Assembly (NCBI GenBank): GCA_036847185.1
Contig: DAIUAM010000022.1
Span: 1-54,352, forward strand
DNA from: UBA4738 sp002413305
Lineage (GTDB): Bacteria; Actinomycetota; UBA4738
DNA length: 54,352 nt
Direction of reading: 5' to 3'
The position numbers and the translations under genes were made by a program. Under the pieces are notes generated by a model. The model saw only the letters and a list, made by a program, of their open reading frames with translations, searched no databases and was not told where the DNA came from. Positions 33,263 to 41,429 of this stretch are shown here, piece by piece (within the stretch, counting starts at the first letter, position 1; each line of letters starts with the position of its first letter).

Positions 33263-34450
33263 TCAGCGGGGAGCGAACTCGGTGAGGCGTTCGGCGGCCG
33301 CCCGGAGCGTTTCGAGGCGCTTGGGGAACGCGAACCGGATGAGGTCGCGCCCGTCCGCGGGGTCGGCGAAGAAGCTCGAACCGGGGACCGCGGCCACCCC
33401 GGCACGCGACACGAGCTCCCGGCAGAACGCCGTGTCGTCTTCCAGCCCGAGGCGTTCCCGGATGGGACCGATCCTGGCCATCGCGTAGTACGCGCCCTCC
33501 GGAAGGAGCAGGTCGAACGCGCTCTCCGTCGCCAGCTCGAAGAAGGTGTCCCGCCGCTCCCGGTAGGAATCCCGGAGCGCCTCGTAGTACGCGTCGGGCA
33601 GCTGCATGGCCGTCACGCCGGCCTCCTGCAGCGGAGCGGGCGCGGCCACGGTGAGGAAGTCGTGGACCTTCCGGATCGAAGCGATCAGGGGCGGCGCGGC
33701 GATCGCCCACCCCACCCGCCAGCCCGTGACGGAGTACGTCTTCGAGAGCGCGCTGATGGTCACGGTTCGATCCCCCATCCCGGGGAGCAACGCGATCGAA
33801 CGGTGCGCGCCCTCGTACACGATGTGCTCGTAGATCTCGTCGGTGAAGACGAGCAGGTCGTGGCGCACGGCGATCTCGGCGATGGCGTGGAGCTCGTCGT
33901 CGCCGAACACCCGGCCGGTCGGGTTGTGCGGCGTGTTCAGCACGATGGCCCGCGTTCGGGGCGTGAGGGCGGCGGCCAGGCGTTCGACGTCGAGCTGCCA
34001 GCTGTGCCCGGTCAGCGGGATGGTTCTGGGCACGGCGCCCGACAGGAACGCGTCCGGTCCGTAGTTCTCGTAGAAGGGCTCGGGGAACAGGACCTCGTCC
34101 CCCGGTTCGATCAGCGCCAGGAAGGTGGACGCCATGGCCTCGGTCGAGCCGCAGGTCACCACCACATCGGTGTCGGGATCGAGCTCCGGCCAACCGAACC
34201 GGCGGTACTTCTCGGCCAGCGCCAGGCGGAGTCGCGGCGAACCCCACGTGACGGGGTACTGGTTGAACCCGTCGGTGATGGCCCTTCGCGCCGCCTCCTT
34301 CAGCTCGTCCGGCGGTTCGAAGTCCGGGAAGCCCTGGGCCAGGTTGATGGCGCCGTGGAGGTCGGCCAGGCGGGTCATCTCCCGGATCACCGATTCGGTG
34401 AAGCGGTCGACCCGCGATGCCGAACGTCCGCGCGCCGTCCCTTCGATCAT
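33263..34450 (-). CDS. Class I/II PLP aminotransferase
   Basis: 395 residues, fold type I. It shows NLAQGFPDFEPPDEL, TCGSTEAMAST, LNTPHNPTGRVF, FTDEIYEHIVYEG and SALSKTYSVTGWRVGW with the PLP Lys, and the carboxylate-binding Arg in LIRFAFPKR. It resembles methionine/kynurenine aminotransferases (YbdL/KAT type) that work with 2-oxo acids. Convergent with the F420-type gene, with six bases between them. It could deaminate an amino acid released by the PLP lyases, but a separate role is equally possible. Confidence 0.88.
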   Translation of the reverse strand: MIEGTARGRSASRVDRFTESVIREMTRLADLHGAINLAQGFPDFEPPDELKEAARRAITDGFNQYPVTWGSPRLRLALAEKYRRFGWPELDPDTDVVVTCGSTEAMASTFLALIEPGDEVLFPEPFYENYGPDAFLSGAVPRTIPLTGHSWQLDVERLAAALTPRTRAIVLNTPHNPTGRVFGDDELHAIAEIAVRHDLLVFTDEIYEHIVYEGAHRSIALLPGMGDRTVTISALSKTYSVTGWRVGWAIAAPPLIASIRKVHDFLTVAAPAPLQEAGVTAMQLPDAYYEALRDSYRERRDTFFELATESAFDLLLPEGAYYAMARIGPIRERLGLEDDTAFCRELVSRAGVAAVPGSSFFADPADGRDLIRFAFPKRLETLRAAAERLTEFAPR

Positions 34451-34587
34451 CCGGTGCTCCCCCGAGGATCGTTCCTGCCGCTCCTTGCCCGGCCATTCTG
34501 GCCGGGCGACGGCATCGTCGCCACTCCCGTTTCGGATGCCAGCTCCGTGTAGTCAAGACCCGCGAGTCCAGCGGGGTCGAAGGGGGG

Positions 34588-35001
34588 CTACTCCCAGACC
34601 CGGTACATCCCCGGCCGGCCCTCGGGGCGTGGAGCGAAGCCGTATCGTTCGTAGAAGGCGGCGACGCCCGTTGCGGCCATCAGCCCGACGAACGCGCCCG
34701 GCCGCGCGGTTCGATCCAGGAAGCCCATCAGCGCACCCATAATCAGCCGGCCGTAGCCACGGCCCTGCTGCTCGGGCCTCACGATGACGTCCTGCAGGTA
34801 GAAGTAGATCCCACCGTCCCCGACCACCCGGCCGCACCCGATCGTCTCGCCGTCCAGCTCGAGGCAGACCGAGAACAGCGTCGCGCGAAGGCCCTCGGCG
34901 ACGCCGGCCGCGTCGACCTCGTTCCATCCGACGGCGTCGCGCAGGCGGGCGTACGCATCGGGGGTGGGGGGACGTTCGACCAGCCGGACCTCGTTTCGGA
35001 T
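34588..35001 (-). CDS. GNAT-family N-acetyltransferase
   Basis: About 137 residues. It has the GNAT core: LRDAVGW, CGRVVGDGGIYFYLQDVIV, the acetyl-CoA loop RPEQQGRGYGRLIM and GFYxRYGF-like FYERYGFAPR at the end. No ATG, GTG or TTG lies near the natural front (RLVERPPTPDAY). An ATG at 35032 is in another frame, and ATC at 35001 is the best-placed codon. So either a rare start is used or a one-base shift has damaged the first dozen codons. Substrate unknown. Confidence 0.72.
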   Translation of the reverse strand: MRNEVRLVERPPTPDAYARLRDAVGWNEVDAAGVAEGLRATLFSVCLELDGETIGCGRVVGDGGIYFYLQDVIVRPEQQGRGYGRLIMGALMGFLDRTARPGAFVGLMAATGVAAFYERYGFAPRPEGRPGMYRVWE

Positions 35002-35035
35002 CCACGGCCGGGGACACCAGCGGACCGCCCATCGA

Positions 35036-35737
35036 CTACAGGCCGGACGGATCCGCGGGCGTGTAGGGGAGGCGGAAGAACCCGCGAACCGGGTCGGCGA
35101 TGTCGATGTTGCTGACGATGGGGCCCGCCTGCGAGGGCTGACCCGTGTCGAAGGACACCCGCACCTCGTCGGCCTTGTCCAGGTCCGCGTTGGGGTCATA
35201 AAGCGAGAGGATCACGTGGTGGCCGTCCTGCTCGTATGCGTAGGCCAGGACCTGGTGATTTCTGCCGAGGTCGACCGGGTTCGCCGACCGAACGGCCACG
35301 ATGCCCAGGCACGAAGGATGCCCCGCATCGATGTCGGCCCTGACCTTCGGCCACTCCTCAGCCGCTGTCCGCCACCACACCCCGCGATGGACGACGAACC
35401 ACAGCCGGACGTCCCCGTCGGGCGTATTCATCCACGCGTAGTACTTGGCGACCCCCGCGGGGACGTCGAAGCTGTCGATCAGCCGCCGGACCGGGTACTT
35501 GAAGAGGGGCGAGCCGGGCGCGGGCTGCGGCGCGGTGATGGGCAGCAGCTTCGCCTCGAATACGTCGCGGACGGCGAACGCCATCCCTCCGCACAGCCCG
35601 TTCGACGCGTTGCCGATCCCCACCGGGCCGTAGCCGGGGACCTGCACCACCACGTCGGGCTCGGACGGCCACGAGTTGACGAAGGCGAGCCCGTTCGTGC
35701 TGGGCAGGAAGTTCGGAACGCTGGCCATACCCCACAC
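35036..35737 (-). CDS. Papain-like predicted cysteine peptidase family protein
   Basis: 233 residues (231 from the ATG at 35728). No signal peptide. The motifs GNASNGLCGGMAFAVRD (candidate nucleophile Cys at an N-terminal helix), GRNHQVLAYAYEQDG (candidate His) and LSLYDPNADLD (candidate Asp/Asn) occur in the order expected for a papain or C39-like fold. Similar proteins are scattered through soil bacteria and fungi without a known role. Activity is inferred from motif order only. Just upstream of the GNAT gene on the same strand. Confidence 0.6.
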   Translation of the reverse strand: MWGMASVPNFLPSTNGLAFVNSWPSEPDVVVQVPGYGPVGIGNASNGLCGGMAFAVRDVFEAKLLPITAPQPAPGSPLFKYPVRRLIDSFDVPAGVAKYYAWMNTPDGDVRLWFVVHRGVWWRTAAEEWPKVRADIDAGHPSCLGIVAVRSANPVDLGRNHQVLAYAYEQDGHHVILSLYDPNADLDKADEVRVSFDTGQPSQAGPIVSNIDIADPVRGFFRLPYTPADPSGL

Positions 35738-35769
35738 CCCGTTCTGACCCGATGAATCGTAGCGATTCC

Positions 35770-35788
35770 GGGCTCAGGTCGTGAGCCC
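35770..35788. other. Small hairpin
   Basis: Perfect GGGCTCA/TGAGCCC stem with a 5-base loop in the 200-base gap between the peptidase start and the coiled-coil gene end. It could weakly terminate the leftward coiled-coil transcript; no T-run follows. Confidence 0.35.
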
Positions 35789-35936
35789 TGGAGGGAGCGG
35801 AACAGGAGCGACCCCTTCCCGTGCCAGCCCGGGGTCCAAGCTGGCTACCGGTGTTCAGCGAGGTTCGCGGCGATGACGAGCAGGGTTACGCATCTGGGCC
35901 TGAGGGGGAGGTCATCGGCCCGACCCGACGATCGAT

Positions 35937-36690
35937 TCATCCTGTCGCCGACTCACCGATCTGGTCTGCATGGGCCTGCTGCCACCACTCCTCCTGGTCG
36001 ACTTCATCGGCGGGTTCGGCCGTCGCGGCTTCCTGATCGAGCCCCGCAGCGCTGACCGGATGGAAGGTGTCGGACAGCCCGGCGTCGTCACTCTGCCCGT
36101 GGCCGGTGCCGCCGTCTTCCTCCTGGTCGGGCTCGATGGCACTTGCCGAGCCAAGGGGTGCGGGGTCGGAATCGGGAGGGGCCAGGTCCTCGGCCGCCTC
36201 CCAGAGTCCTTCTCGCACTCCGCCGACCCAGTGGTCGAGGACCTGCCGGGCTTCCTGATGCAGCCGCTCCGGCGTCCCGCGGATCTCGCTCTGGGTGTGT
36301 TCGGCCTTGTTGAGGGCCCCCAGGAAGAGCGGCTCGGCCTCCTGGAGCCATGCCGTGTAGGAGGAGACCTTGTCCTGGAGGTGACTCCAGACCTCGTCCG
36401 CCTCCTTCAGCTGCACCTCTCCTTCGGTCTTGGCTCGCTCGAAGATCCGGGACGCCGCCTCTTCGGCAGCCCGCAGGATCAGTCCCAGCTCCTCGGCCAG
36501 GAACGTGAAACGCGGACGAGGTTCGTCGTGGGCCTGGGCCCGGAACTTCGCGAACTCCTCCCGGGCGGCCTCGAGTTCCCTCTCCAGCTGGGTGACCATC
36601 GCGTCCGCCTGCTGGGCCCGGTTCTGGGCAAGGCGCGCGATGGAGTCCTTGTCGGCGAGGATCTGATCCACGGCGGCCCGCTGGTAGCCG
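35937..36690 (-). pseudogene. DivIVA-like coiled-coil protein, N-terminus missing
   Basis: About 250 residues, dominated by heptad-rich helix: YQRAAVDQILADKDS (a GYxxxxVD-type DivIVA/Wag31 start), then AMVTQLERELEAAREEFAKF, a second coil, and an acidic Ala/Glu/Gln-rich tail. DivIVA-like proteins mark curved membrane and scaffold growth in actinobacteria. The usual first 15-20 residues, including the membrane-inserting residues, are absent: the sequence before GYQR is the antisense of the membrane-protein gene on the plus strand. A GTG at 36671 could still start a shorter protein. The two genes meet head to head at about 36690. Confidence 0.6.
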
Positions 36691-37118
36691 AGTGGATCGC
36701 CGGTCTCGCCGTAGTCGCCGTCCTCGCGGGCGGGATCGCAGCCTTCATCCTGACCCGTCCCTCCGAAGCCGAACCACGCCCGAACCACCTCACGGTCACG
36801 CAGATCGGGATGCTGCCCTCTGCTCAGGCCAAGAGGCCGCTCCACGCTGAGATCACCGATCCCAAGGTCGTGGGAGCCATCTACGATTCCCTGCTCTCAC
36901 TGCCCTCACCTCCCACCGGACCGATTGCCTGCCCAGCGGACGCCGGTCCGACGTACCGGCTGTTGTTCCTTCGAGGCAGCGCCCAGGTCCTGCGCGCCGA
37001 CGCCGAGTCGGCCGGGTGCCGGTTCGTGAGGCTCTCGACCGGCAAGACGGTGTGGGCCCTCAGCGAAGGCGGGACCCACTTCTTGGCCTTGCTTCGACAG
37101 GCGCTACATTTCTCCTGA
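36690..37118 (+). pseudogene. Membrane-anchored small protein, N-terminus missing
   Basis: About 140 residues: one membrane helix (WIAGLAVVAVLAGGIAAFIL), a short linker, then a compact extracytoplasmic domain with DPKVVGAIYDSLLSL, IACPADAGPTYRLLF and GCRFVRLSTGKTVWAL. The two Cys (CPAD and GCRF) could form a disulfide. I recall similar actinobacterial proteins of unknown function. No usable start codon lies ahead of the helix in frame; the preceding codons belong to the antisense of the coiled-coil gene. It has probably lost its first few residues at the 36690 junction. Confidence 0.55.
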
Positions 37119-37164
37119 ACGCTGCTTCAGGGCGAGCCGGTACCAACACCGCCCCAGGTCTGCT

Positions 37165-37310
37165 CTACCTCGGGTTCGAGGACTTCAGATTCCGGTCGAA
37201 GAAGGCGATGATGCGTCGGCGGGCATCGGCGGCGGACGGCTCGTGGTACCCGGCGGGCCCTCCCACCGGCCGGTGGTTCACCGGCGCAACCGGAATGATG
37301 AGTTCCGCCC
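37165..37310 (-). pseudogene. Dienelactone/alpha-beta hydrolase C-terminal remnant
   Basis: Reading leftward, a frame ends GYHEPSAADARRRIIAFFDRN plus a few residues and TAG. This is the usual last helix of dienelactone-hydrolase-like proteins (alanine/arginine-rich, ending in FF.RNL). It has no start and only about 45 residues, and it begins abruptly. Remnant. Confidence 0.4.
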
Positions 37311-37356
37311 CCAGCCCTGATCGTTCGCTCCGTGCGGGTCGGGTCAGAAGCGCCGA

Positions 37357-38682
37357 TCAGGTTGCGTACGTCCAGTCGGCCTGCTTGCTCGCGTAGGTGA
37401 GGTCATACACGAACCGGCCCGCCGATTGGTCCCAGTCGACGATCTTGTGGAAGGTGAGATCGCGGGGGAGCGGGCACGAGCCGCCGATGTGGGTGCGAAA
37501 TTCGTCGGCGAACACCTGTACCACGCTCTGCATGAGGAGACTCTCCCCGGTGGGCAGCGCGCACTTCTGTCCGTCGGTCGAGCCCTTGGCATGGATCAGG
37601 ATGGACTCGAGGTCCAGGTCCGATTCGCCCCCCGACTCGATCTTCGCCAGGGACTTGGTGACCTCCCCCGTGCCGAACTTGCAGGCCGGGCACTGGCCGC
37701 AGGACTCCACGTACAGGAAGCGCGAGTACAGGTACGCGGCCTTGACCATGCACGCCGAATCGTCGAAGAGGGCGAACCCCCCCGCCCCCAGGCCCGATCC
37801 GAACTGCCGCAAGGAGTCGAAGTCCATCGGCACGTCCAGCTCTCCGAGCGTGAGGACGGTGTTCGATGCGCCGGGGAAGATCGCCTTGATGCTCCGGCCC
37901 TCGGGAGGCCCTCCGGCCAGCTCCTCCACCAGGTACCGGAGGGGAGTGCCAAGAGCCAGCTCGAACACGCCCTCCCGCCGCACGTCGCCGCACACGGTGA
38001 ACACCATCGTCCCGGGAGAGGTGTCAGTGCCGCGGGAGCGGAGCCAGTCAGGGCCATCGGCCAGGACGTGGGCCACGTTGGCCAGTGTCTCGACGTTGTT
38101 CACCAGCGTGGGGTTCTCGTTCGGAGGGGAGGCGAAGAGGCCCTGCATGAACGGGCGGGCCATCCGGGGCATGGGGAGTCGGCCCTCGATCACCTCCTCC
38201 AGGCCGGTCTCCTCTCCGAAGAGGTAGAGGTCCGGACCGAGCACCGCCTGGATCGGGATGCCTCCGAGGGCGTCTGCCTGCCGCATCTCCTCCAGCGCAC
38301 GGCTCAGCGCCTTGATCTCCTGGTCGAAGGTTTCCTTCACGCCGATGTAGGCGCGTTCGGCGCCAACCGCGTAGGCCGCGATGGCCAGACCCTCGAGCAC
38401 CTGATAGGGGTTGGTCCGAAGCAGGAGGCGGTCCTTGAACGTGGCCGGCTCGCCCTCCGCCCCGTTGCACACGGCGAACCTAGTGCCGGTTCCGGTGGAC
38501 CGGATCGCCCGCCACTTCTCGGCCGTCGGGAAGCCGGCGCCACCCCGGCCGCGCAGCCCGCTCTTGGCGACCTCCTCGATCACCGCTTCCTGGCCGGCCC
38601 CTAGGGCGATCTCCAGTCCACGCCCGCCGCCGGAGGCCACGTACTCCTCGAAGGATCGGGGGGCGAGATCCAGAAGGGCCAT
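37357..38682 (-). CDS. Stand-alone NuoF/HoxF-like NADH-binding flavoprotein
   Basis: 441 residues, close to NuoF length. FMN/NADH site: GLRGRGGAGFPTAEKW, then GAEGEPATFKDR and GEETGLEEVIEGR (usual GEETALIESLEG, so the helix is altered). [4Fe-4S] ligands: ESCGQCPACKFGT and KCALP. The FMN and Fe-S sites are intact, so electron transfer from NADH, or reverse, is plausible. There is no NuoE or NuoG partner beside it; it is an orphan, and partners must be elsewhere or replaced. A possible Rrf2 regulator remnant lies directly upstream. The last 40 residues (FHKIVDWDQSAGRFVYDL) are not from the NuoF core. Confidence 0.87.
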   Translation of the reverse strand: MALLDLAPRSFEEYVASGGGRGLEIALGAGQEAVIEEVAKSGLRGRGGAGFPTAEKWRAIRSTGTGTRFAVCNGAEGEPATFKDRLLLRTNPYQVLEGLAIAAYAVGAERAYIGVKETFDQEIKALSRALEEMRQADALGGIPIQAVLGPDLYLFGEETGLEEVIEGRLPMPRMARPFMQGLFASPPNENPTLVNNVETLANVAHVLADGPDWLRSRGTDTSPGTMVFTVCGDVRREGVFELALGTPLRYLVEELAGGPPEGRSIKAIFPGASNTVLTLGELDVPMDFDSLRQFGSGLGAGGFALFDDSACMVKAAYLYSRFLYVESCGQCPACKFGTGEVTKSLAKIESGGESDLDLESILIHAKGSTDGQKCALPTGESLLMQSVVQVFADEFRTHIGGSCPLPRDLTFHKIVDWDQSAGRFVYDLTYASKQADWTYAT

Positions 38683-38699
38683 GGATCGAGCCTACAACG

Positions 38700-38935
38700 G
38701 GCGGCAGGCAGGCTATCGGCGAGATGCGCGGGTGGTGCTTCCAGCCGTTCCCGGGGAGCTGACGTCCGTGTCGGTCCCCGATCGCTGCCTGGAGGGTGGC
38801 GCTCACGAGCGATGCTCGGAGGGCCTGCGCCGCGACGAACCAGGCCGGATGGACCGGGCATGGATGGTCTGGGTCGCACGCGGTCCCTCGGAGGGTGCAC
38901 AGGCCCTCCTTCGGCACCGGCAGTCCGCACCATGA
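38700..38935 (-). pseudogene. Possible Rrf2-type regulator remnant
   Basis: A minus-strand frame without a start codon contains CTLRGTACDPDHPCPVHPAW followed by FVAAQALRASLVSATLQ. The three spaced Cys followed by HPxW and a helix are the [2Fe-2S] end of Rrf2-family regulators. The DNA-binding N-terminal half is absent; a tRNA gene occupies the space. Weak but specific resemblance. Confidence 0.35.
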
Positions 38936-38979
38936 TTGCGGACCTACTGCGTACCGGTGCAGGTCAGAGGCTATTCCGG

Positions 38980-39068
38980 CGGTAGGGGTGGGATTTGAAC
39001 CCACGAGGGAGTTGCCTCCCTAGCGGTTTTCGAGACCGCCGCCCTCGGCCAGCCTAGGCGACCCTACC
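38980..39068 (-). tRNA. tRNA-Ser(CGA)
   Basis: Acceptor GGTAGGG/CCCTACC, anticodon stem GCGGT/ACCGC with loop CTCGAAA (anticodon CGA), long variable arm TAGGGAGGCAACTCCCTC, T arm GTGGG/CCCAC with TTCAAAT, discriminator G. CCA is not encoded (CCG follows). Reads UCG. Confidence 0.93.
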
Positions 39069-39193
39069 GCCGGGCATGATAGCGCACGCCGTCTGACCAG
39101 GGCGTTTGCTTCAACCCCCTGACCTGCAGGAACGTGTGTTCGGGCCAAAATGCCCGATTTCCGCGGCGGTCAAGTGGACCGCTGCGCGAGCGG

Positions 39194-39405
39194 TCACGAG
39201 AAATCCCAAAGACCGCCGAGCCCTGGGGCCGGCCTGAACATCCTCCGGTTGAGCTCCAGCACAGAGACCAGCCCGAGGCGCTTCCACTCCTCCGTCAACT
39301 CCTGTCCGAGCGCGGAGGCGTAGGCGGCAGGCTGGCGCCGGTGTGCTTCAAGCCGAACGCAGTCAGCCAGTCGCTCGTCACCTTTCCTGTGGGGGTCGGA
39401 AATCG
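39194..39405 (-). pseudogene. C-terminal gene remnant, unknown family
   Basis: A minus-strand frame of about 70 codons with no start codon: DPHRKGDERLADCVRLEAHR, PAAYASALGQELTEEWKRLG, LVSVLELNRRMF, ending in TGA at 39194. Codon use (GC-rich third positions) and regular helix-like spacing of charged residues look like real protein. It begins right where the sulfotransferase on the same strand ends. Unrecognised; likely the tail of a disrupted gene. Confidence 0.35.
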
Positions 39406-39429
39406 GAGTTCAGATCCGGGCGGGTGTTC

Positions 39430-40539
39430 CTATACGGGCGCGACGTCCGTCGCCCGGGCCGAACGCAGCGGGTAGCCGTGCCGGAGAAGGAGCGGGAACG
39501 TCATGGCCGCGGTCGCCACGCGATCGCGCCGGCGCATGCTTCGTCGCCACTCGTTGTCGAGATGGAGGGGGAGCGTGCCGGAGAAGAACCGCAGGCGGTT
39601 GCTCCCGAAGACCGTGTGGTTCGGGCGGATGGCCACGCTGTCCCCCTGCACGAACGAGAGGTCCTCGGCCTCGACCGGTAGCCCCGCGAGCTGGAGGATG
39701 GACGTGAGCGACTGCTTCGGCCGGCTGACCAGCTCCTCGTACTTGACGACGATCGACGGGACGCCATCCGAAGCCAACCTGCCGGCGGCCACGTTCGAGG
39801 CCAGCCACCGCAGAGCCGCTCCCGGTACGCCGAGCTTGGGTTCTCCCCGTGGCCGCCGGTCACGTGAGGGCCCCAGGGGGAACGGAAGGTCCGATGCCGC
39901 CTCGCCCCCCAGCTCGAGGTGCTGGTACCGGGCTTCGATCTCGCTCCTGCTCTCCCTCGCGCCTCGTTGCCAGGAGAACACCACGGCCCGGCTGTCTCGC
40001 AGCAGCCGTACCAGGCGGAGGTCGAGCTCGGGGATGCGCTGCAACAAGCGGGCGTGCGTCGAGGACTTCGACGAGTCCGCGATGACGTCGGCACCCGACA
40101 CCGTCCTGATGCCTTCCAGGAGCGACTGGAGCGCGGAGATGTACCGAGCGATCTCTCCCGGTCTCGCGCGACCACTCCCTCCGGACCGACGGCCCGGGAT
40201 GTTGGCGGCGAACGATGAGGGCCGGTCGAGGGTCCGTCGCGTCGCGACCAGCGCTTCGAGGTCGAGGTTCTGCCAACCTCCGAACGCCGCCTCGCCGACC
40301 TGACACCAGAACGGGCATTCGCGGAACCGAGTACGGCAACCGCAGTAGCCGTTGTCCCTGAGGCCCCGCTGCCAGATCTGCCGCAGCTCTCCCCCCGAGA
40401 ACACCCCCGGGTACTGGCCGACCATGAGGTCCAGCAGGGTGCTGCCGCTCCGTCCGGCGCCTCCGATGTACAGCAAACGCAGGCCACCGCGTCGCGCAGG
40501 CTGAACGGGCTCTGGGGGTGTCTGGCTCACGGGCTCCAC
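39430..40539 (-). CDS. Sulfotransferase-family protein
   Basis: About 369 residues. The PAPS 5'-phosphosulfate loop is GGAGRSGSTLLDLMVGQ; the 3'-phosphate region follows as VIADSSKSSTHARLL and RLVRLLRDSRAVVFSWQRG. The C-terminal half has VKYEELVSRPKQSLTSILQ, usual in carbohydrate sulfotransferases. CGCRTRFRECPFW adds a Cys cluster seen in bacterial members. It would transfer sulfate to a surface glycan or lipid. The start is uncertain between GTG 40539 and GTG 40530; earlier codons are antisense to the divergent hydrolase. Paired with that hydrolase and near a GT25, suggesting an exopolysaccharide function. Confidence 0.8.
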   Translation of the reverse strand: MEPVSQTPPEPVQPARRGGLRLLYIGGAGRSGSTLLDLMVGQYPGVFSGGELRQIWQRGLRDNGYCGCRTRFRECPFWCQVGEAAFGGWQNLDLEALVATRRTLDRPSSFAANIPGRRSGGSGRARPGEIARYISALQSLLEGIRTVSGADVIADSSKSSTHARLLQRIPELDLRLVRLLRDSRAVVFSWQRGARESRSEIEARYQHLELGGEAASDLPFPLGPSRDRRPRGEPKLGVPGAALRWLASNVAAGRLASDGVPSIVVKYEELVSRPKQSLTSILQLAGLPVEAEDLSFVQGDSVAIRPNHTVFGSNRLRFFSGTLPLHLDNEWRRSMRRRDRVATAAMTFPLLLRHGYPLRSARATDVAPV

Positions 40540-40684
40540 TTCCGCGGGCGGATCCGGCTTGAGATGTTCGCCGAACAAGGGTACGTCCGTCCGACATCCT
40601 GGAGGCGCCGGCAGAGGTTCAGGACGAAAACATAACCGGCGGAGCCATGGCGGGGTCGGGCCGAACGATACGATCACCGATGCG

Positions 40685-41395
40685 ATGGTGAGCTTGGCCG
40701 AGGCGATGAAGGAACCGACCGTGTCGGTCGTCTCGGATCTCGAGGTCCAGAGCGACACCCTCCTCGTCGCGTTCGGCGGTGGCTTTGGGGCGTACTTCAT
40801 GCCCCGCTTCGAGTTCTCCCGGATGGCCTCCGATCTGCCGGTCAAGAAGCTGTTCATCCGCGAACATGAACCGACCTGGTATCAGGGCGGCATCCCGGGC
40901 CTCGGCCTGGGGATCGACGAGGCGGCCGGCGCGATCCGCGAACTCGTCCTCCGGAACGGGGTCGACCGCACGGTGATGGTCGGCAATTCGGCCGGGGGTT
41001 ACGCCGCCCTGCTGTTCGGCGAACTCACGGGGGCGGACACGGTGCTGGCGTTCTCGCCCCAGACGTTCGTCGACCGCCGGAACCGGCTCGTCCACCGCGA
41101 TCGGCGCTGGCCGCAGCCGGCGCGGCGGATGCGCTCGCTCCCCCGAACCCCGTACCAGGATCTCCTGCGCGTTCTCCACGGCGGGGCTACGACCTCGCAG
41201 GTCTACTACAGCGGGAACCATCGCCTGGACCGGGTGCACGCCGAACGGCTGCGCTCCACCCCCGGCGTGGTCCTCCACCGGTACGACCTCGCTTCCCACA
41301 AGCTGGTCCGGGTCCTCCGGGACCAAGGCGACCTTGGGGGAATCCTGCACGAGGCGCTCGGGCTCGGGGAGCGGCCCGACGGGCCGCCTGCCTAG
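40685..41395 (+). CDS. Alpha/beta-hydrolase-like protein
   Basis: 236 residues. The nucleophile elbow is VMVGNSAGGYAALLFGEL (Ser in GNSAG), and an oxyanion-type LLVAFGGGFGAYFMP strand opens the domain. The His in VLHRYDLASHKLVRVLRD near the end may complete the triad. Proteins like this are found in polysaccharide and sulfotransferase gene neighbourhoods. Divergent from the sulfotransferase with a 145-base shared upstream region. ATG 40685 or the ATG at 40706 could be the start. Confidence 0.65.
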   Translation: MVSLAEAMKEPTVSVVSDLEVQSDTLLVAFGGGFGAYFMPRFEFSRMASDLPVKKLFIREHEPTWYQGGIPGLGLGIDEAAGAIRELVLRNGVDRTVMVGNSAGGYAALLFGELTGADTVLAFSPQTFVDRRNRLVHRDRRWPQPARRMRSLPRTPYQDLLRVLHGGATTSQVYYSGNHRLDRVHAERLRSTPGVVLHRYDLASHKLVRVLRDQGDLGGILHEALGLGERPDGPPA

Positions 41396-41429
41396 CCGCG
41401 TTCGGACACCTCCAGTCACGGTGCGCCGC

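Noticed and set aside
34487..34507. GCCCGGCC/GGCCGGGC hairpin upstream of the aminotransferase, as a terminator
   Set aside because: A perfect 8-bp stem, but no T-run on either side and GC-rich self-complementarity is common here.
38690..38975. Intact gene between the NuoF-like gene and tRNA-Ser(CGA)
   Set aside because: The only protein-like part is the Rrf2-type Cys segment; there is no start codon free of the tRNA.
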